DNA from: Arthrobacter mobilis
GTDB lineage: Bacteria > Actinomycetota > Actinomycetes > Actinomycetales > Micrococcaceae
Direction of reading: 5' to 3'
Length of the DNA: 64,000 nt
Assembly: GCF_012395835.1 (NCBI RefSeq)
Contig: NZ_JAAZSQ010000020.1
Coordinates: forward strand, 21,464-85,463
Part shown: piece by piece, positions 34,550-45,183 of the stretch
How positions within the stretch are numbered: the stretch's first letter is position 1
How the letters are laid out: the number at the start of each line of letters is the position of its first letter
Translations under genes and position numbers: made by a program
The notes under the pieces: generated by a model
Database searches by the model: none
Seen by the model: the letters and a program-made list of their open reading frames with translations, nothing else
What the model was told of the DNA's origin: nothing

Positions 34550-35926
34550 GTGAGAAGCGGGGGAGCGGCCACGTCCGCAGCGCTTGCGGCAGTCTCCGCC
34601 GTGCTGTTGTGCGCATGCACGACGACGGCGCCTCCGCAGTCCGCCCCGGCTGCGCCGGCGCCCGCGGCCTCGGCGCCGGCGTCAGGCACGCCTGCTGTCT
34701 CCACTGCCACGGCTGCAGGTCAGCCGGCAACGGTCCCGGGCACGTCCCCGGCCGCCACGGCCAAAGCGCCAACCGCCTCTGCACCGGCGCGCAACCCGGC
34801 GCTTCGTCCGCTCAACAGGCAGGCGCTGCAGAAGACCGTGAAGTCCCTGGCCGCCGAGCTCGTGGTGCCGGGTGCCGTCGTCGTCCTGAAGACTCCTCAC
34901 GGGGACTTCAACTTCGCCCACGGCACCAGGACGTACCGCGGATCCGACCCGGTAACCTTGGCGGACCGTACCCGGATCGGCTCCATCACGAAGACCTGGA
35001 CCGGTACCGTGATCCTCCAGTTGGTCCAGGAAGGCAGGCTGAAGCTGGACGATCCGGTCTCGAAGTACCACCGCGGGGTACCCAATGGGAGGAAGATCAC
35101 CATTGCCCAGCTGCTGAACATGCGCAGCGGGCTGTACAGCTACAGTGAGACTCCGGAGCTGAACCAGGCCCTCGACAGCGGCCCGCGCAAGGTCTGGTCG
35201 CCCCAGGAGCTGCTGGATCTGGCCTTTGGCCAGAAGCCCTGGTTCGCCCCGGACAACGGGTTCTACTACTCCAACACCAACGCCGTCCTGCTGGGCCTGA
35301 TCGCCGAGAAGCTGGACGGCAAGCCGCTGGCCCGGATTTTCCAGGACCGCCTGTTCACCCCGCTGGGACTGGCGGACACGCTGTTTCCCTTCCCCGGCGT
35401 CAGCGGCCTGCCGGCACCGCACCCGCGGGGCTACATGTACGGAACGAACACCGGCATGCTGTACAGCCAGGCACTCCCGGCGGCCCTGCAGCAGCGGGCC
35501 AGGAAAGGCGCGTTGAAGCCCCGCGACGTCACGGAGCTGAACCCCTCGTGGGTCTGGGCCGCCGGCGCCGGCATTTCCACTGCGGGGGACCTGGCCGCCT
35601 GGGCCGAGGCGCTGGTCCGCGGGAACCTGCTCGATGCGCGGCTCCAGCGCGTCCGGCTGGCCAGCACCAAATCCCCGGATGCAGGCAGCCTGGACACCGC
35701 CCGGTACGGCCTGGCCATCGCCAGGTTCGGCGGACTCTACGGCCATGCCGGCGAACTCCCGGGCTTCAGCACCTTCGCCGCCCACGACCCGGCGAACCAC
35801 GTGACGCTGGTGGTCTGGACGAACCTGACTCCGGCGCCGGACGGCCGGAGCCCGGCCACCACCATCGCCCGCGCCGTCGCCCGGCAGGTCTACACCGGCC
35901 CGGCGGGGACGGACCCACTCCAATGA
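34550..35926 (+). CDS. serine hydrolase, beta-lactamase/DD-peptidase fold, lipoprotein
   Basis: 458-residue class C beta-lactamase-like protein. The N-terminus has a lipoprotein signal (ALAAVSAVLLCACTTT, lipobox LLCAC) and a Thr/Pro/Ala-rich linker to about residue 85. Catalytic motifs are complete: SxxK as Ser145-Ile-Thr-Lys148, YxN as Tyr240-Ser-Asn242, and HxG as HAG near residue 398. Such proteins act on cell-wall peptides or esters outside the membrane; the substrate cannot be told. It starts at GTG 34550 and is followed 41 bases later by a paralogue lacking these residues. Confidence 0.9.
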   Translation: MRSGGAATSAALAAVSAVLLCACTTTAPPQSAPAAPAPAASAPASGTPAVSTATAAGQPATVPGTSPAATAKAPTASAPARNPALRPLNRQALQKTVKSLAAELVVPGAVVVLKTPHGDFNFAHGTRTYRGSDPVTLADRTRIGSITKTWTGTVILQLVQEGRLKLDDPVSKYHRGVPNGRKITIAQLLNMRSGLYSYSETPELNQALDSGPRKVWSPQELLDLAFGQKPWFAPDNGFYYSNTNAVLLGLIAEKLDGKPLARIFQDRLFTPLGLADTLFPFPGVSGLPAPHPRGYMYGTNTGMLYSQALPAALQQRARKGALKPRDVTELNPSWVWAAGAGISTAGDLAAWAEALVRGNLLDARLQRVRLASTKSPDAGSLDTARYGLAIARFGGLYGHAGELPGFSTFAAHDPANHVTLVVWTNLTPAPDGRSPATTIARAVARQVYTGPAGTDPLQ

Positions 35927-35967
35927 GCGGGGTACGCCCCGATCCGCACAAGTAAGGAGCAACAGCC

Positions 35968-37251
35968 GTGGGAGCAGCTATCCGGTCCCATCCTTGGCGG
36001 ACACTGCTGGGCCTGGGGGCGGCCGCCGCGCTCGTCATGGTCACCGGCTCGGCCGGGCCGGGAACGGCGCCGCCGGACCGGACCACCGCCGTCGTACGGC
36101 CAGCGACGACGGCGCCGGATACGGATCCGGCCGGCGGCGGCGGGGACAGCCCCACCCGGATCGGCGACATCGTCAAGTCCTCGATGACCCGCCACAGCCT
36201 CGCCGCACTCATCGTGCGCATTACCCGGGACGGTCAGGTCCTTTACGAGGGTGCCGCGGGCGAATCCATGACCGGCGTGCCGGCCACGCCGCAGATGCAC
36301 TTCCGCAACGGCGCGATGGCCTTCACCTACATGGGCACCATCCTGCTCCGGCTCGTGGACGAGGGAAAGCTGCACCTGCACGATAAGGTCGGCCAGTACC
36401 TGCCGGACCTTCCACAGGCCGACGCCGTGACCCTGAAGATGCTCGCGAACATGACCGCCGGCTATGCGGACTACGTCTACCAGCCGGAGGTGCTCGACGG
36501 CGTGACCCGGGACCCGTTCCGGCAGTGGAGCACCGAGGAACTGCTGGAGATCGGCACCTCGAAGCCGATGATGTTCGAGCCGGGCACCAACTGGGGCTAT
36601 TCGCACACCAACTACGTGGTGCTGGCCCGGGTGCTGGAGAAGGCGGCAGGGATGCCGATGGACCAGCTCATGCGCAGCTACATCATCGAACCGCTCAAGC
36701 TGCGCCAGACGCAGGGTCTGTCCACGCCCCGGCTGCCGGAGCCGGTGCTGCACAGCTACAGCTCCGAACGGCGGGAGGCCCTGGACATCCCGGCGGACAC
36801 GGCCTTCTACGAGGAGGCCACCTTCTGGAACCCGTCGTGGACCACGGCCGCAGGGGCGGTGCAGGTCTCGGGCATCGCGGATCTGGCCACCTCCATCGCG
36901 GCGGCAGGGGAGGGCACGCTGCTCTCGAGCGCCTCGCACAGCGCCCAGGTTTCCCCGGAACTGGCCGGCTTCGGCGAGGAGACGCCGGGCTGTCCGGTGT
37001 GCCGGACCAATACCGGCCAGCATTCCTACGGTCTCGGCGTCATCCTGCGCGGTCCGTGGATCACCCAGACCAAGCTTTTCGCCGGGGCGGGCGCGGCCGC
37101 CGGCTACCTGCCGTCCGAAAAGCTGGCCATCGCGGTGGCGACCACGTACGCGCCCGGCGCCTTCGACGCCCAGGGCAACTATGTGGCAGCCGACGAGGCC
37201 ATCCTCGCCGAGCTGGCGCGGGCGGTCGTCCCGGACCAGCCGGTGCCGTAA
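35968..37251 (+). CDS. catalytically degenerate serine hydrolase homologue
   Basis: 427 residues with the same fold as the upstream hydrolase: MGTILLRLVDEGKLHLHDKV follows the active-site helix and MLANMTAGYADY matches the LLNMRSGL region. The SxxK motif is replaced: NGAMAFTY aligns with IGSITKTW, giving Ala116 for Ser and Phe119 for Lys. YxN is Y211-S-H213, and the HxG region reads FAGAGAAAGY. The gene is otherwise intact, with a signal-like N-terminal helix (TLLGLGAAAALVMVTGSAG) and GGAGCAACAGCC before GTG 35968. It is probably a secreted binding protein or regulator of its active neighbour, not an enzyme; that role is inference. Confidence 0.85.
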   Translation: MGAAIRSHPWRTLLGLGAAAALVMVTGSAGPGTAPPDRTTAVVRPATTAPDTDPAGGGGDSPTRIGDIVKSSMTRHSLAALIVRITRDGQVLYEGAAGESMTGVPATPQMHFRNGAMAFTYMGTILLRLVDEGKLHLHDKVGQYLPDLPQADAVTLKMLANMTAGYADYVYQPEVLDGVTRDPFRQWSTEELLEIGTSKPMMFEPGTNWGYSHTNYVVLARVLEKAAGMPMDQLMRSYIIEPLKLRQTQGLSTPRLPEPVLHSYSSERREALDIPADTAFYEEATFWNPSWTTAAGAVQVSGIADLATSIAAAGEGTLLSSASHSAQVSPELAGFGEETPGCPVCRTNTGQHSYGLGVILRGPWITQTKLFAGAGAAAGYLPSEKLAIAVATTYAPGAFDAQGNYVAADEAILAELARAVVPDQPVP

Positions 37252-37306
37252 CTGCCGGAGCACGCCGGCGCCCCAACAATATCCCGCACAAGATAAGGAA
37301 CAGATC

Positions 37307-37600
37307 ATGGCCATCGCAGCCGTCCTGACCATTCCCGGCGGAACTCTGCAGCAGTACGACGACATCCTCCGGCAGCTTAACTTCGCCCCGGGAGGCCCCG
37401 GCGCGCCCGGCGGGCTGTACCACTGGGTCACCGCCACCGACTCCGGGATCCGCGTCACCGACGTGTGGCGCAGCAGGGAGCTGTTCGAGGCCTACTACCG
37501 GGACCAGGTGGGCCCGTTGCTGGCCAAGGCCGGCCTGCCCGAGCCCGAAGTCGAAGTCTTCGAGGTGCACAACTACCTGACATCCGGGCCGGAGGCCTGA
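37307..37600 (+). CDS. small ABM-like (dimeric alpha-beta barrel) protein
   Basis: 97 residues, starting MAIAAVLTIPGGTLQQYDDI, with YHWVTATDSGIRVTDVWRSR and an EVFEVHNYL end. The pattern of alternating strands and a helix, with a conserved HW.T....I.V.D.W, matches small antibiotic-biosynthesis-monooxygenase-like proteins. ATG 37307 follows ATAAGGAACAGATC. It is 55 bases after the degenerate hydrolase and likely in its operon. Function unknown. Confidence 0.75.
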   Translation: MAIAAVLTIPGGTLQQYDDILRQLNFAPGGPGAPGGLYHWVTATDSGIRVTDVWRSRELFEAYYRDQVGPLLAKAGLPEPEVEVFEVHNYLTSGPEA

Positions 37601-37630
37601 GCCCGCGGCACAGGCGCGCCGCGACCCGGG

Positions 37631-38554
37631 TCACTTGCGCCGGGGCGCGATGCTCAGCTGGCGCAGGACGCCGGAGAGCTGGTCCATGAACAGGTCCATC
37701 CGGGCGCTCTGGTGGTCATTGATGAGCAGGGCGAAAATGTTGCGCGCCAGCCGGATCTCGGGCACATCCAGCACCACCACGCCGTCAGTGCCGCGCTGCA
37801 TGGCCAGCTCGGGCACCAGCGCCGCGCCCACCCCAGCCGAGGCCAGTTCCAGGCTGGCATTGAAGTCGTCGCAGTATGCGGTCACCCGCGGATGCAGGTT
37901 GCAGCTGGCGAACAGCCGCTCGATCACCGTGGCATCGCTGGTTCCGGGATGGTGCATGATCCACGGCATCTCCGCCAGCTGGGACGCTGAGACCTGCGCC
38001 CCCGTCCGGATGCCCCAGGACTCCGGCAGCACCACACGGAAATTGTCGTCGCCGATCCACTGCCGGCTCACGGTATGCGGCCACGCGAGGCCGCCCTGCC
38101 CCACCTGGTACACCAGGGCGATGTCCAGCTCGCCGCCGGCGCGCAGGCCCTGGATGGTCTGGGCCGGCTCGGCCACGAACACCTTCAGGTTCAGGCCCAG
38201 GTCCCGCCACCCGGGCGTGCGCAGCAGCTTGGGCAGGGCGTGGGTGGCCAGGCTCGGGAAGATGCCCAGCCGGATTTCCTGGTTGGTGGTCTCGTGCGTG
38301 CTGGCCGTCGCGGCCAGCAGGGCGTCGATGTCCGTGAGCACCTTGGCTGCGTGGCGGGCCATGACGACGGCGGCTTCCGTGGGCTGCACGCTGCGCGCCG
38401 AGCGTTCGAACAGCTTCACGCCGGCTTCGCGTTCGAGGGCTGACATTTGCTGGGAAACTGCCGAGGCGGTGTAGCCCAGCTGCAGGGCGGCCGCGGCGAA
38501 GGAGCCCCTGCGGGTGACCTCCAGCAGCGTGCGCAGGTGGACCGGATTGACCAT
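37631..38554 (-). CDS. LysR-family transcriptional regulator
   Basis: 307 residues. The winged helix-turn-helix at residues 3-62 includes LRTLLEVTRRGSFAAAALQL and AVSQQMSALEREAGVKLFER; a periplasmic-binding-protein-like effector domain follows (IRLGIFPSLATHALP, VGAALVPELAMQR). It converges with the ABM-like gene and is divergent from nrdH, so its target could be either side; the ligand is unknown. Confidence 0.93.
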   Translation of the reverse strand: MVNPVHLRTLLEVTRRGSFAAAALQLGYTASAVSQQMSALEREAGVKLFERSARSVQPTEAAVVMARHAAKVLTDIDALLAATASTHETTNQEIRLGIFPSLATHALPKLLRTPGWRDLGLNLKVFVAEPAQTIQGLRAGGELDIALVYQVGQGGLAWPHTVSRQWIGDDNFRVVLPESWGIRTGAQVSASQLAEMPWIMHHPGTSDATVIERLFASCNLHPRVTAYCDDFNASLELASAGVGAALVPELAMQRGTDGVVVLDVPEIRLARNIFALLINDHQSARMDLFMDQLSGVLRQLSIAPRRK

Positions 38555-38777
38555 GAGCCCATTGAACCAGAACTGGGCTGGGAACCAGCTGGGAGGGAGC
38601 TTTCGGGAGCTGCCGGCGACACGCCGAGGAAACGCGACACGGAGTTTTTTCCGGCTGTGGGAACCGGGTCCACAGGGTGTGGACGACCGAGCGAAACCTG
38701 CGGAAATCCGGGCTTTTCCGGGGCCGGAATATCCCCAGTGCCTGTGGACTCACGGAGTGATAAATGACATACTTGTA

Positions 38778-38825
38778 ATACATCATCTAGGGGTCCCCCC
38801 GAGCCCTCATCACTAGATGTAGTAT
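38778..38825 (+). promoter_or_regulatory. pair of NrdR boxes upstream of nrdHIEF
   Basis: TCACTAGATGTAGTAT (38810-38825) matches 12 of 16 positions of the NrdR consensus ACACWATATWTWGTGT. ATACATCATCTAGGGG (38778-38793) matches 10 of 16. Their starts are 32 bases apart, three helical turns, the spacing expected for cooperative NrdR binding. They lie about 100 bases before nrdH in an AT-rich stretch. Confidence 0.72.
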
Positions 38826-38926
38826 TGACACAGCTGGAGGGTCACGGTTCGCCGGATCCGCGGGAAGCGCCGCGGAACTCTCGATAAGTTCACATTCGCA
38901 TAGTTTTCCCAAGGGGAAGAGGGATC

Positions 38927-39169
38927 ATGACTGTCACGGTTTACACCAAGCCGTCCTGTGTTCAGTGCAACGCCACCTACCGGGCTCTTGACAAGAAGGG
39001 CATCGAATACCAGAGCGTTGACCTGTCCCAGGATCCGGCCGCCCTCGAGCGTGTCCGCGCCCTCGGCTACATGCAGGCTCCGGTTGTCGTTACCGACCAG
39101 GGCCACTGGTCCGGCTTCCGCCCGGACAAGATCGAGGAACTGGCCCAGCACGCCGCCGAGGTAGCCTGA
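38927..39169 (+). CDS. nrdH: glutaredoxin-like protein NrdH
   Basis: Redox partner that reduces class Ib ribonucleotide reductase. 80 residues with the active-site CVQC (about 11-14) and the thioredoxin-reductase-interacting WSGFRPDKI near the C-terminus. ATG 38927 follows AAGGGGAAGAGGGATC. First gene of nrdHIEF. Confidence 0.97.
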   Translation: MTVTVYTKPSCVQCNATYRALDKKGIEYQSVDLSQDPAALERVRALGYMQAPVVVTDQGHWSGFRPDKIEELAQHAAEVA

Positions 39170-39195
39170 CCCCCCACGTTACGGAGGCACACTCC

Positions 39196-39681
39196 ATGGC
39201 TGCTGTTCAAGCGGCCGACGCCGCCATCATGCATGGTCCGGGACAGCAACCTGGCTCCAGCACCGACGCCGCACTGATCTACTTCTCCTCGGCTTCGGGA
39301 AACACCCACCGCTTCGTGCAGAAGCTGGGGCTGGAAGCTGCACGCATCCCGCTTCGGACCAGTGATGAAACGATTTATGCCCTCAGGCCGTTTGTGCTGA
39401 TCGTCCCCACCTATGGCGGGGAGTCGGGCAGGAATTCCATTCCGCCGCAGGTGGTTAAGTTCCTTAACGAGGAGCAGAACCGGTCCCTGCTGCGCGGAGT
39501 CATCGGGGCAGGCAATACGAACTTCGGCACTACGTATTGCCTGGCTGCGGACAAGATCGCGGCCAAATGCCAGGTACCCCGCCTGTACCGTTTTGAACTC
39601 ATGGGGACGTCCGAAGACGTCGACCGCGTTAAGAAGGGCTTGGAAGACTTTTGGACACGACAGTCGCAGATGCCGCAGTAG
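39196..39681 (+). CDS. nrdI: flavodoxin-like NrdI
   Basis: Supplies oxidant for assembling the dimanganese cofactor of NrdF. The 161-residue product has the FMN phosphate loop [12 protein letters not shown] (about 30-41), the PTYGGESGR loop (about 73) and the 50s-type loop GAGNTNFG. An N-terminal extension of about 25 residues precedes the fold, so a later start is possible. Its 3' end overlaps nrdE by 31 bases. Confidence 0.95.
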   Translation: MAAVQAADAAIMHGPGQQPGSSTDAALIYFSSASGNTHRFVQKLGLEAARIPLRTSDETIYALRPFVLIVPTYGGESGRNSIPPQVVKFLNEEQNRSLLRGVIGAGNTNFGTTYCLAADKIAAKCQVPRLYRFELMGTSEDVDRVKKGLEDFWTRQSQMPQ

Positions 39682-41825
39682 GTAAATCCAAGGAATCCAA
39701 GGAGCTGCCGGCAGCGTACAAGGGGCTCGGCTACCACGAGCTCAACGCGATGCTGAACCTCTACGGGCCGGACGGCAAGATCCAGTTCGAGGCGGACCAC
39801 TGGGCGGCGCGCCAGTACTTCCTGGAGCACGTGAACAACAACACGGTGTTCTTCCACGACCTGGACGAGAAGCTCGAATACCTGGTCAAGAACGACTACT
39901 ACGAGCGCGAGACGCTGGACCAGTACACGATGAACTTCATCCGTGACCTGTTCAAGCGCGCGTACAAGAAGAAGTTCCGCTTCGAGACCTTCCTCGGCGC
40001 CTTCAAGTTCTACACCTCCTACACGCTGAAGACCTTCGACGGCAAGCGCTACCTGGAGCGCTACGAGGACCGTGTCTGCATGGTGGCCATGCACCTGGCC
40101 CGCGGTGACGAGGAACTGGCCACCCGCCTGGTGGACGAGATCATCGAGGGCCGCTTCCAGCCGGCCACGCCCACCTTCCTCAACGCCGGCAAGAAGCAGC
40201 GCGGCGAGCTCGTCTCCTGCTTCCTGCTGCGCATCGAGGACAACATGGAGTCCATTGCCCGCGGCATCAACTCCGCCCTGCAGCTGTCCAAGCGCGGCGG
40301 CGGCGTGGCGCTGTCCCTGACCAACATCCGCGAGCACGGCGCGCCGATCAAGCAGATCGAGAACCAGTCCTCCGGCGTCATCCCCGTGATGAAGCTGCTC
40401 GAGGACTCCTTCTCCTACGCCAACCAGCTCGGGGCCCGCCAGGGCGCCGGCGCCGTCTACCTGCACGCCCACCACCCGGACATCTACCGCTTCCTGGACA
40501 CCAAGCGCGAGAACGCGGACGAGAAGATCCGGATTAAGACCCTGTCCCTGGGTGTGGTGGTTCCGGACATCACCTTCGAACTGGCCAAGAAGAACGAGGA
40601 CATGTACCTGTTCTCCCCGTACGACGTCGAGCGCGTCTACGGCATGCCCTTCTCCGACGTCTCCGTCACCGAGAAGTACTACGAGATGGTGGACGACGCG
40701 CGGATCAAGAAGACCAAGATCAACGCCCGCGAGTTCTTCCAGACCCTGGCCGAGATCCAGTTCGAGTCCGGCTACCCGTACATCATGTTCGAGGACACGG
40801 TGAACCGGGCCAACCCGGTGGCCGGCAAGATCACCATGAGCAACCTGTGCTCAGAGATCCTGCAGGTCTCCACCCCGTCGGTGTACAACGAGGACCTGAG
40901 CTACGCCGAGGTCGGCAAGGACATCTCCTGCAATCTTGGGTCGATGAACATCGCCAAGACCATGGACTCGCCGGACTTCGGCGGCTCCATCGAGACCGCC
41001 ATCCGCGCGCTGAGTGCGGTCTCGGATATGTCCCACATCAACTCGGTGCCCTCCGTCGCCGAAGGCAATTCCCAGTCCCACGCCATCGGCCTGGGCCAGA
41101 TGAACCTGCACGGCTACCTGGCCCGCGAGCGGGTCCACTACGGCTCCGAAGAGGGCCTGGACTTCACCAACGTCTACTTCGCCACCGTGCTGTTCCACTG
41201 CCTGCGCGCCTCGAACGCCATCGCCAAGGAAACGGGCGAGAAGTTCGGCGGCTTCGAGAACTCCAAGTACGCCAGCGGCGAGTTCTTTGACAAGTACACC
41301 GGGCAGGACTGGCTGCCGCAGACCGAAAAGGTCAAGGAGCTCTTCAAGGACATCCACGTTCCCACCCGCGAGGACTGGGCCGCCCTGAAGGAATCCGTCA
41401 TGGCGCACGGCATCTACAACCAGAACCTCCAGGCGGTGCCGCCGACCGGCTCGATCTCCTACATCAACAACTCGACCTCCTCCATCCACCCGGTGGCCTC
41501 GAAGATCGAGATCCGCAAGGAAGGCAAGATCGGCCGCGTCTACTACCCGGCCCCGTACCTGACCAACGATAACCTGGAGTACTACCAGGACGCGTACGAG
41601 CTCGGCTACGAGAAGGTCATCGACACCTACGCCGCGGCCACCCAGCACGTGGACCAGGGCCTGTCGCTGACGCTGTTCTTCAAGGACACCGCCACCACCC
41701 GCGACATCAACAAGGCCCAGATCTACGCCTGGAAGAAGGGCATCAAGACCATCTACTACATCCGCCTGCGCCAGCTCGCGCTGGAGGGGACTGAGGTGGA
41801 GGGTTGCGTTTCATGCATGCTTTAG
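39651..41825 (+). CDS. nrdE: class Ib ribonucleoside-diphosphate reductase, alpha subunit
   Basis: Catalytic subunit reducing NDPs to dNDPs. 724 residues with the family start [20 protein letters not shown], the catalytic region [13 protein letters not shown] (active-site Asn/Cys/Glu), [16 protein letters not shown], and the redox tail VEGCVSCML. It lacks an ATP-cone, as usual for class Ib. The only in-frame start is TTG 39651 inside nrdI, so translation is probably coupled. A 12-bp GC hairpin follows before nrdF. Confidence 0.96.
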   Translation: MDTTVADAAVGKSKESKELPAAYKGLGYHELNAMLNLYGPDGKIQFEADHWAARQYFLEHVNNNTVFFHDLDEKLEYLVKNDYYERETLDQYTMNFIRDLFKRAYKKKFRFETFLGAFKFYTSYTLKTFDGKRYLERYEDRVCMVAMHLARGDEELATRLVDEIIEGRFQPATPTFLNAGKKQRGELVSCFLLRIEDNMESIARGINSALQLSKRGGGVALSLTNIREHGAPIKQIENQSSGVIPVMKLLEDSFSYANQLGARQGAGAVYLHAHHPDIYRFLDTKRENADEKIRIKTLSLGVVVPDITFELAKKNEDMYLFSPYDVERVYGMPFSDVSVTEKYYEMVDDARIKKTKINAREFFQTLAEIQFESGYPYIMFEDTVNRANPVAGKITMSNLCSEILQVSTPSVYNEDLSYAEVGKDISCNLGSMNIAKTMDSPDFGGSIETAIRALSAVSDMSHINSVPSVAEGNSQSHAIGLGQMNLHGYLARERVHYGSEEGLDFTNVYFATVLFHCLRASNAIAKETGEKFGGFENSKYASGEFFDKYTGQDWLPQTEKVKELFKDIHVPTREDWAALKESVMAHGIYNQNLQAVPPTGSISYINNSTSSIHPVASKIEIRKEGKIGRVYYPAPYLTNDNLEYYQDAYELGYEKVIDTYAAATQHVDQGLSLTLFFKDTATTRDINKAQIYAWKKGIKTIYYIRLRQLALEGTEVEGCVSCML

Positions 41826-41848
41826 TGGCCCCCGGCAACTAAAAGGTG

Positions 41849-41879
41849 CGACGGCGGCGGCAGCCGCCCGCCGCCGTCG
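41849..41879 (+). terminator. GC-rich hairpin between nrdE and nrdF
   Basis: CGACGGCGGCGG (41849-41860) pairs with CCGCCGCCGTCG (41868-41879). There is no U-run; it may attenuate or stabilise the upstream mRNA and set the ratio of NrdE to NrdF. Confidence 0.6.
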
Positions 41880-41898
41880 TAGCTCCCCACCTACCTAA

Positions 41899-42903
<1,005 letters not shown>

Positions 42904-43061
42904 TCGTCTGTGAGATGCAGGCCTAGGTGGAAGAAAAGCACCCTAGTTGGAAGCAATGGCAGGGGTAGTTGGAAGTCTTCCAACTAGGCTGGCAATCTGG
43001 GCGGAGACGAGGCCTGACGCTGGTTGGCGGTTCGCCGCACAGTTGGCGAGACCGGATCGAC

Positions 43062-43440
43062 TAGGGTCTGTCCTGTGAATCTGGGGGCAAGTCGTGTTGG
43101 ACCTGTCGGATGGTTGGCAGAGGCGAACTGACGGACAAGGCCTGGGCGAGGATCGAGCCGCTGCTGCCGTCTTCGGGGGCGCGGCGGGCAGTGGCGCGAT
43201 CACCGGCAGGTGATCAATGCGGTCGTGTTCAAGCTGCGCACCGGCGCACCCTGGCGGGACCTTCCCGAACGCTACGGGCCGTGGAAGACCGCCCATGAGC
43301 GGTTGCGCAAGTGGACCCTGAACGGGACGTGGGAGTAGATCCTGGCCGAGGCCGTCGTCAAGGACGACGCCACTACTACCGCTCGGAGCTGCTGCTGGCC
43401 GCCGCGTTCCTGTGGCTGCGATAAATCACAGGACAGGCCC
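43062..43440 (+). mobile_element. internally deleted IS5-type element
   Basis: Terminal inverted repeats GGGTCTGTCCTGTGAAT (left) and ATAAATCACAGGACAGGCCC (right) bound a 379-bp element flanked by TA. Inside are decayed transposase pieces: GRGELTDKAWARIEPLLP from 43113, then out of frame NAVVFKLRTGAPWRDLP and YGPWKTAHERLRKWTLNGTW, a stop at 43336, and a C-terminal piece SELLLAAAFLWLR. A full element would be about 800-900 bp, so the middle is lost and a frameshift is present. The last base supplies the first base of the neighbouring FAD oxidase stop codon as read on the plus strand. Confidence 0.85.
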
Positions 43441-44849
43441 TAGTCAGGTCTGATGTTCTGGTTGAGCCGGAACACGTTGTGTGGGTCATATGCTCGCTTG
43501 AGCGCCTTGAGCCGGTCGTACTTCGCCACACCGTACGCCTGGCGCACCCGGTCCTCTCCCTCGTCCATCAGGAAGTTTACATAGACGCTGGTGTGGTGTG
43601 GCTGCAAAGCAGTCCAGTAGTCACGGGCCCACTCACGTTCGGCATCGAACCCCTCTGCGGAATAGGAATTGCCGTTGATGTTGAACGTGAACCCCGCTCC
43701 GCGTCCGTGGAAGGCGGTCTCATCCTCACCGACACGGGCGACCGCGCCGCCCATCTGCCACAACCCGACGCTCGTGATCGGCGAGACGATCCGGCGCCCC
43801 TGTTCGGCCATGACGCCGATTACGTCATCTGTGAGCGCGGCGATGTCGCATGTGCGGAAGTAGTACCACCAACCGTGCGGGAACCCGGGATCGAACATCG
43901 ACTGGTGCACCAGGTAGGGTTTGGGCTGGCACAAGTCGAGCAACGGTCGACCGAACGACTTCAGCGGTCGCATCACCCGCTCCGCGTCGTCGACCGGCCC
44001 CAGGTGACAAGCCACTACGACGATGACGTGGCGACCCACCAGGTCCCTGGGGATGACCGGGAGGTCGGGGACGCGGCGCTGGACGACGATCGTCATCAGT
44101 TCGTCCGGGCAGTCGGCGACCCAGTCCCGGTAGAACCGGAGGACCTCGGACGCGTCCTCCATCGGCCAGAAGACCGGGCCGGCGAAGACCTCCGGGCCGA
44201 CCGGGTTCAGTCGGAACTTGAACTCGGTGATGATCCCAAAGTTGCCGCCTCCGCCCCGCACACCCCAGAACAGATCGGCATTCTCAGCGGTGCTGGCCCT
44301 GACCGGCTCCCCGTCAGCTGTCACCAGTTCGACGGACAGCAGTTGGTCGATGGTTAGCCCGTACTTCCGCATGATCCAGCCCATCCCACCGCCCAGCGTC
44401 AGCCCGGCGACCCCGGTGTGGGTCACGATGCCCGAGGTGACGGCGAGCCCGTACGGCTGCGTCGCGGCGTCCAGCTCACCCAACAGCACACCGCCCTGCA
44501 CACACACGGTCCGGGCCTCCGGGTCCACCCGGATCCCTCGCATCAACGACAGGTCGATCACCATGCCGCCGTCACAGACCGAATGACCGGGGAAGCTGTG
44601 GCCACCGCCGCGCACGGCCACTAGGAGGTCGTGGACACGGGCGAACCGCAGCGCGGCTGCCACGTCCGCTACGCTCGCGCAGCGGACGATGGCGGCGGGA
44701 CAGCGGTCGATTGAGCCGTTCCAGACTCGCCGCTGTGCGTCATACGAGCCGCTGCCCGGAAGAACCAACAGACCTTCAAGACGCGCCCCCAGCTCTTCCA
44801 GTGCCCGTAGATTTTGGACAGCCGTCATGTGCCTGTTCATGGTCGTCAT
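43440..44849 (-). CDS. FAD-linked oxidase, berberine-bridge-enzyme type
   Basis: 469 residues. A PCMH-type FAD domain has the flavin-binding RGGGHSFPGHSV (His near residue 84) and GVAGLTLGGGMGW; the C-terminal BBE segment is YDPHNVFRLNQNI. The relatives are oxidases of amines, sugars or alkaloids (6-hydroxynicotine oxidase, sugar oxidases). A second covalent Cys typical of bicovalent members is not evident. It lies between ends of the same IS5-type element, so it is probably cargo. Start ATG 44849; ATG codons at 44840 and 44828 are alternatives. Confidence 0.9.
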   Translation of the reverse strand: MTTMNRHMTAVQNLRALEELGARLEGLLVLPGSGSYDAQRRVWNGSIDRCPAAIVRCASVADVAAALRFARVHDLLVAVRGGGHSFPGHSVCDGGMVIDLSLMRGIRVDPEARTVCVQGGVLLGELDAATQPYGLAVTSGIVTHTGVAGLTLGGGMGWIMRKYGLTIDQLLSVELVTADGEPVRASTAENADLFWGVRGGGGNFGIITEFKFRLNPVGPEVFAGPVFWPMEDASEVLRFYRDWVADCPDELMTIVVQRRVPDLPVIPRDLVGRHVIVVVACHLGPVDDAERVMRPLKSFGRPLLDLCQPKPYLVHQSMFDPGFPHGWWYYFRTCDIAALTDDVIGVMAEQGRRIVSPITSVGLWQMGGAVARVGEDETAFHGRGAGFTFNINGNSYSAEGFDAEREWARDYWTALQPHHTSVYVNFLMDEGEDRVRQAYGVAKYDRLKALKRAYDPHNVFRLNQNIRPD

Positions 44850-44880
44850 GGCTACAGTGTCGACCGGAGCGGCATCCTTG

Positions 44881-45132
44881 TCAGGAACTTGAGTTCCATC
44901 CCTGCTCTACGATGAGTCGTCCGGGATCCACGATGACGATCCGGTCCCGCTCGGTGCGTACGACGCCCTCGGGGCGCAGCTCGCGGAGCACCCTAACGAT
45001 TTCAACAGCGCAAGCCCGTTCGAGGCCGCTGGGCCGGACGATTCTCTCGCCGTCGCCTTCGAGGCGAGAACGTCCTTCTGCATGTTCAATGAGCTGGTGG
45101 AGTACTATCCACCGTGGGCCGGTGCGCAGTGA
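44881..45132 (-). pseudogene. C-terminal remnant of a Crp/Fnr-type regulator
   Basis: An 84-codon open frame with no start codon. Its end reads EIVRVLRELRPEGVVRTERD and RIVIVDPGRLI, matching the recognition helix and wing of Crp/Fnr winged-helix domains. The sensor domain is missing and a stop lies just upstream at 45133. It sits directly upstream of the FAD oxidase on the same strand and may have been its regulator. Confidence 0.5.
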
Positions 45133-45183
45133 TCACACGGTTAAGAGTCGGCGGGTCCCCAATTTTCTCAGCGGCCCCTTTAT

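Noticed and set aside
44907..45089. 60-codon minus-strand ORF overlapping the Crp/Fnr remnant
   Set aside because: Different frame from the winged-helix sequence and rich in Ser/Ala; a shadow.
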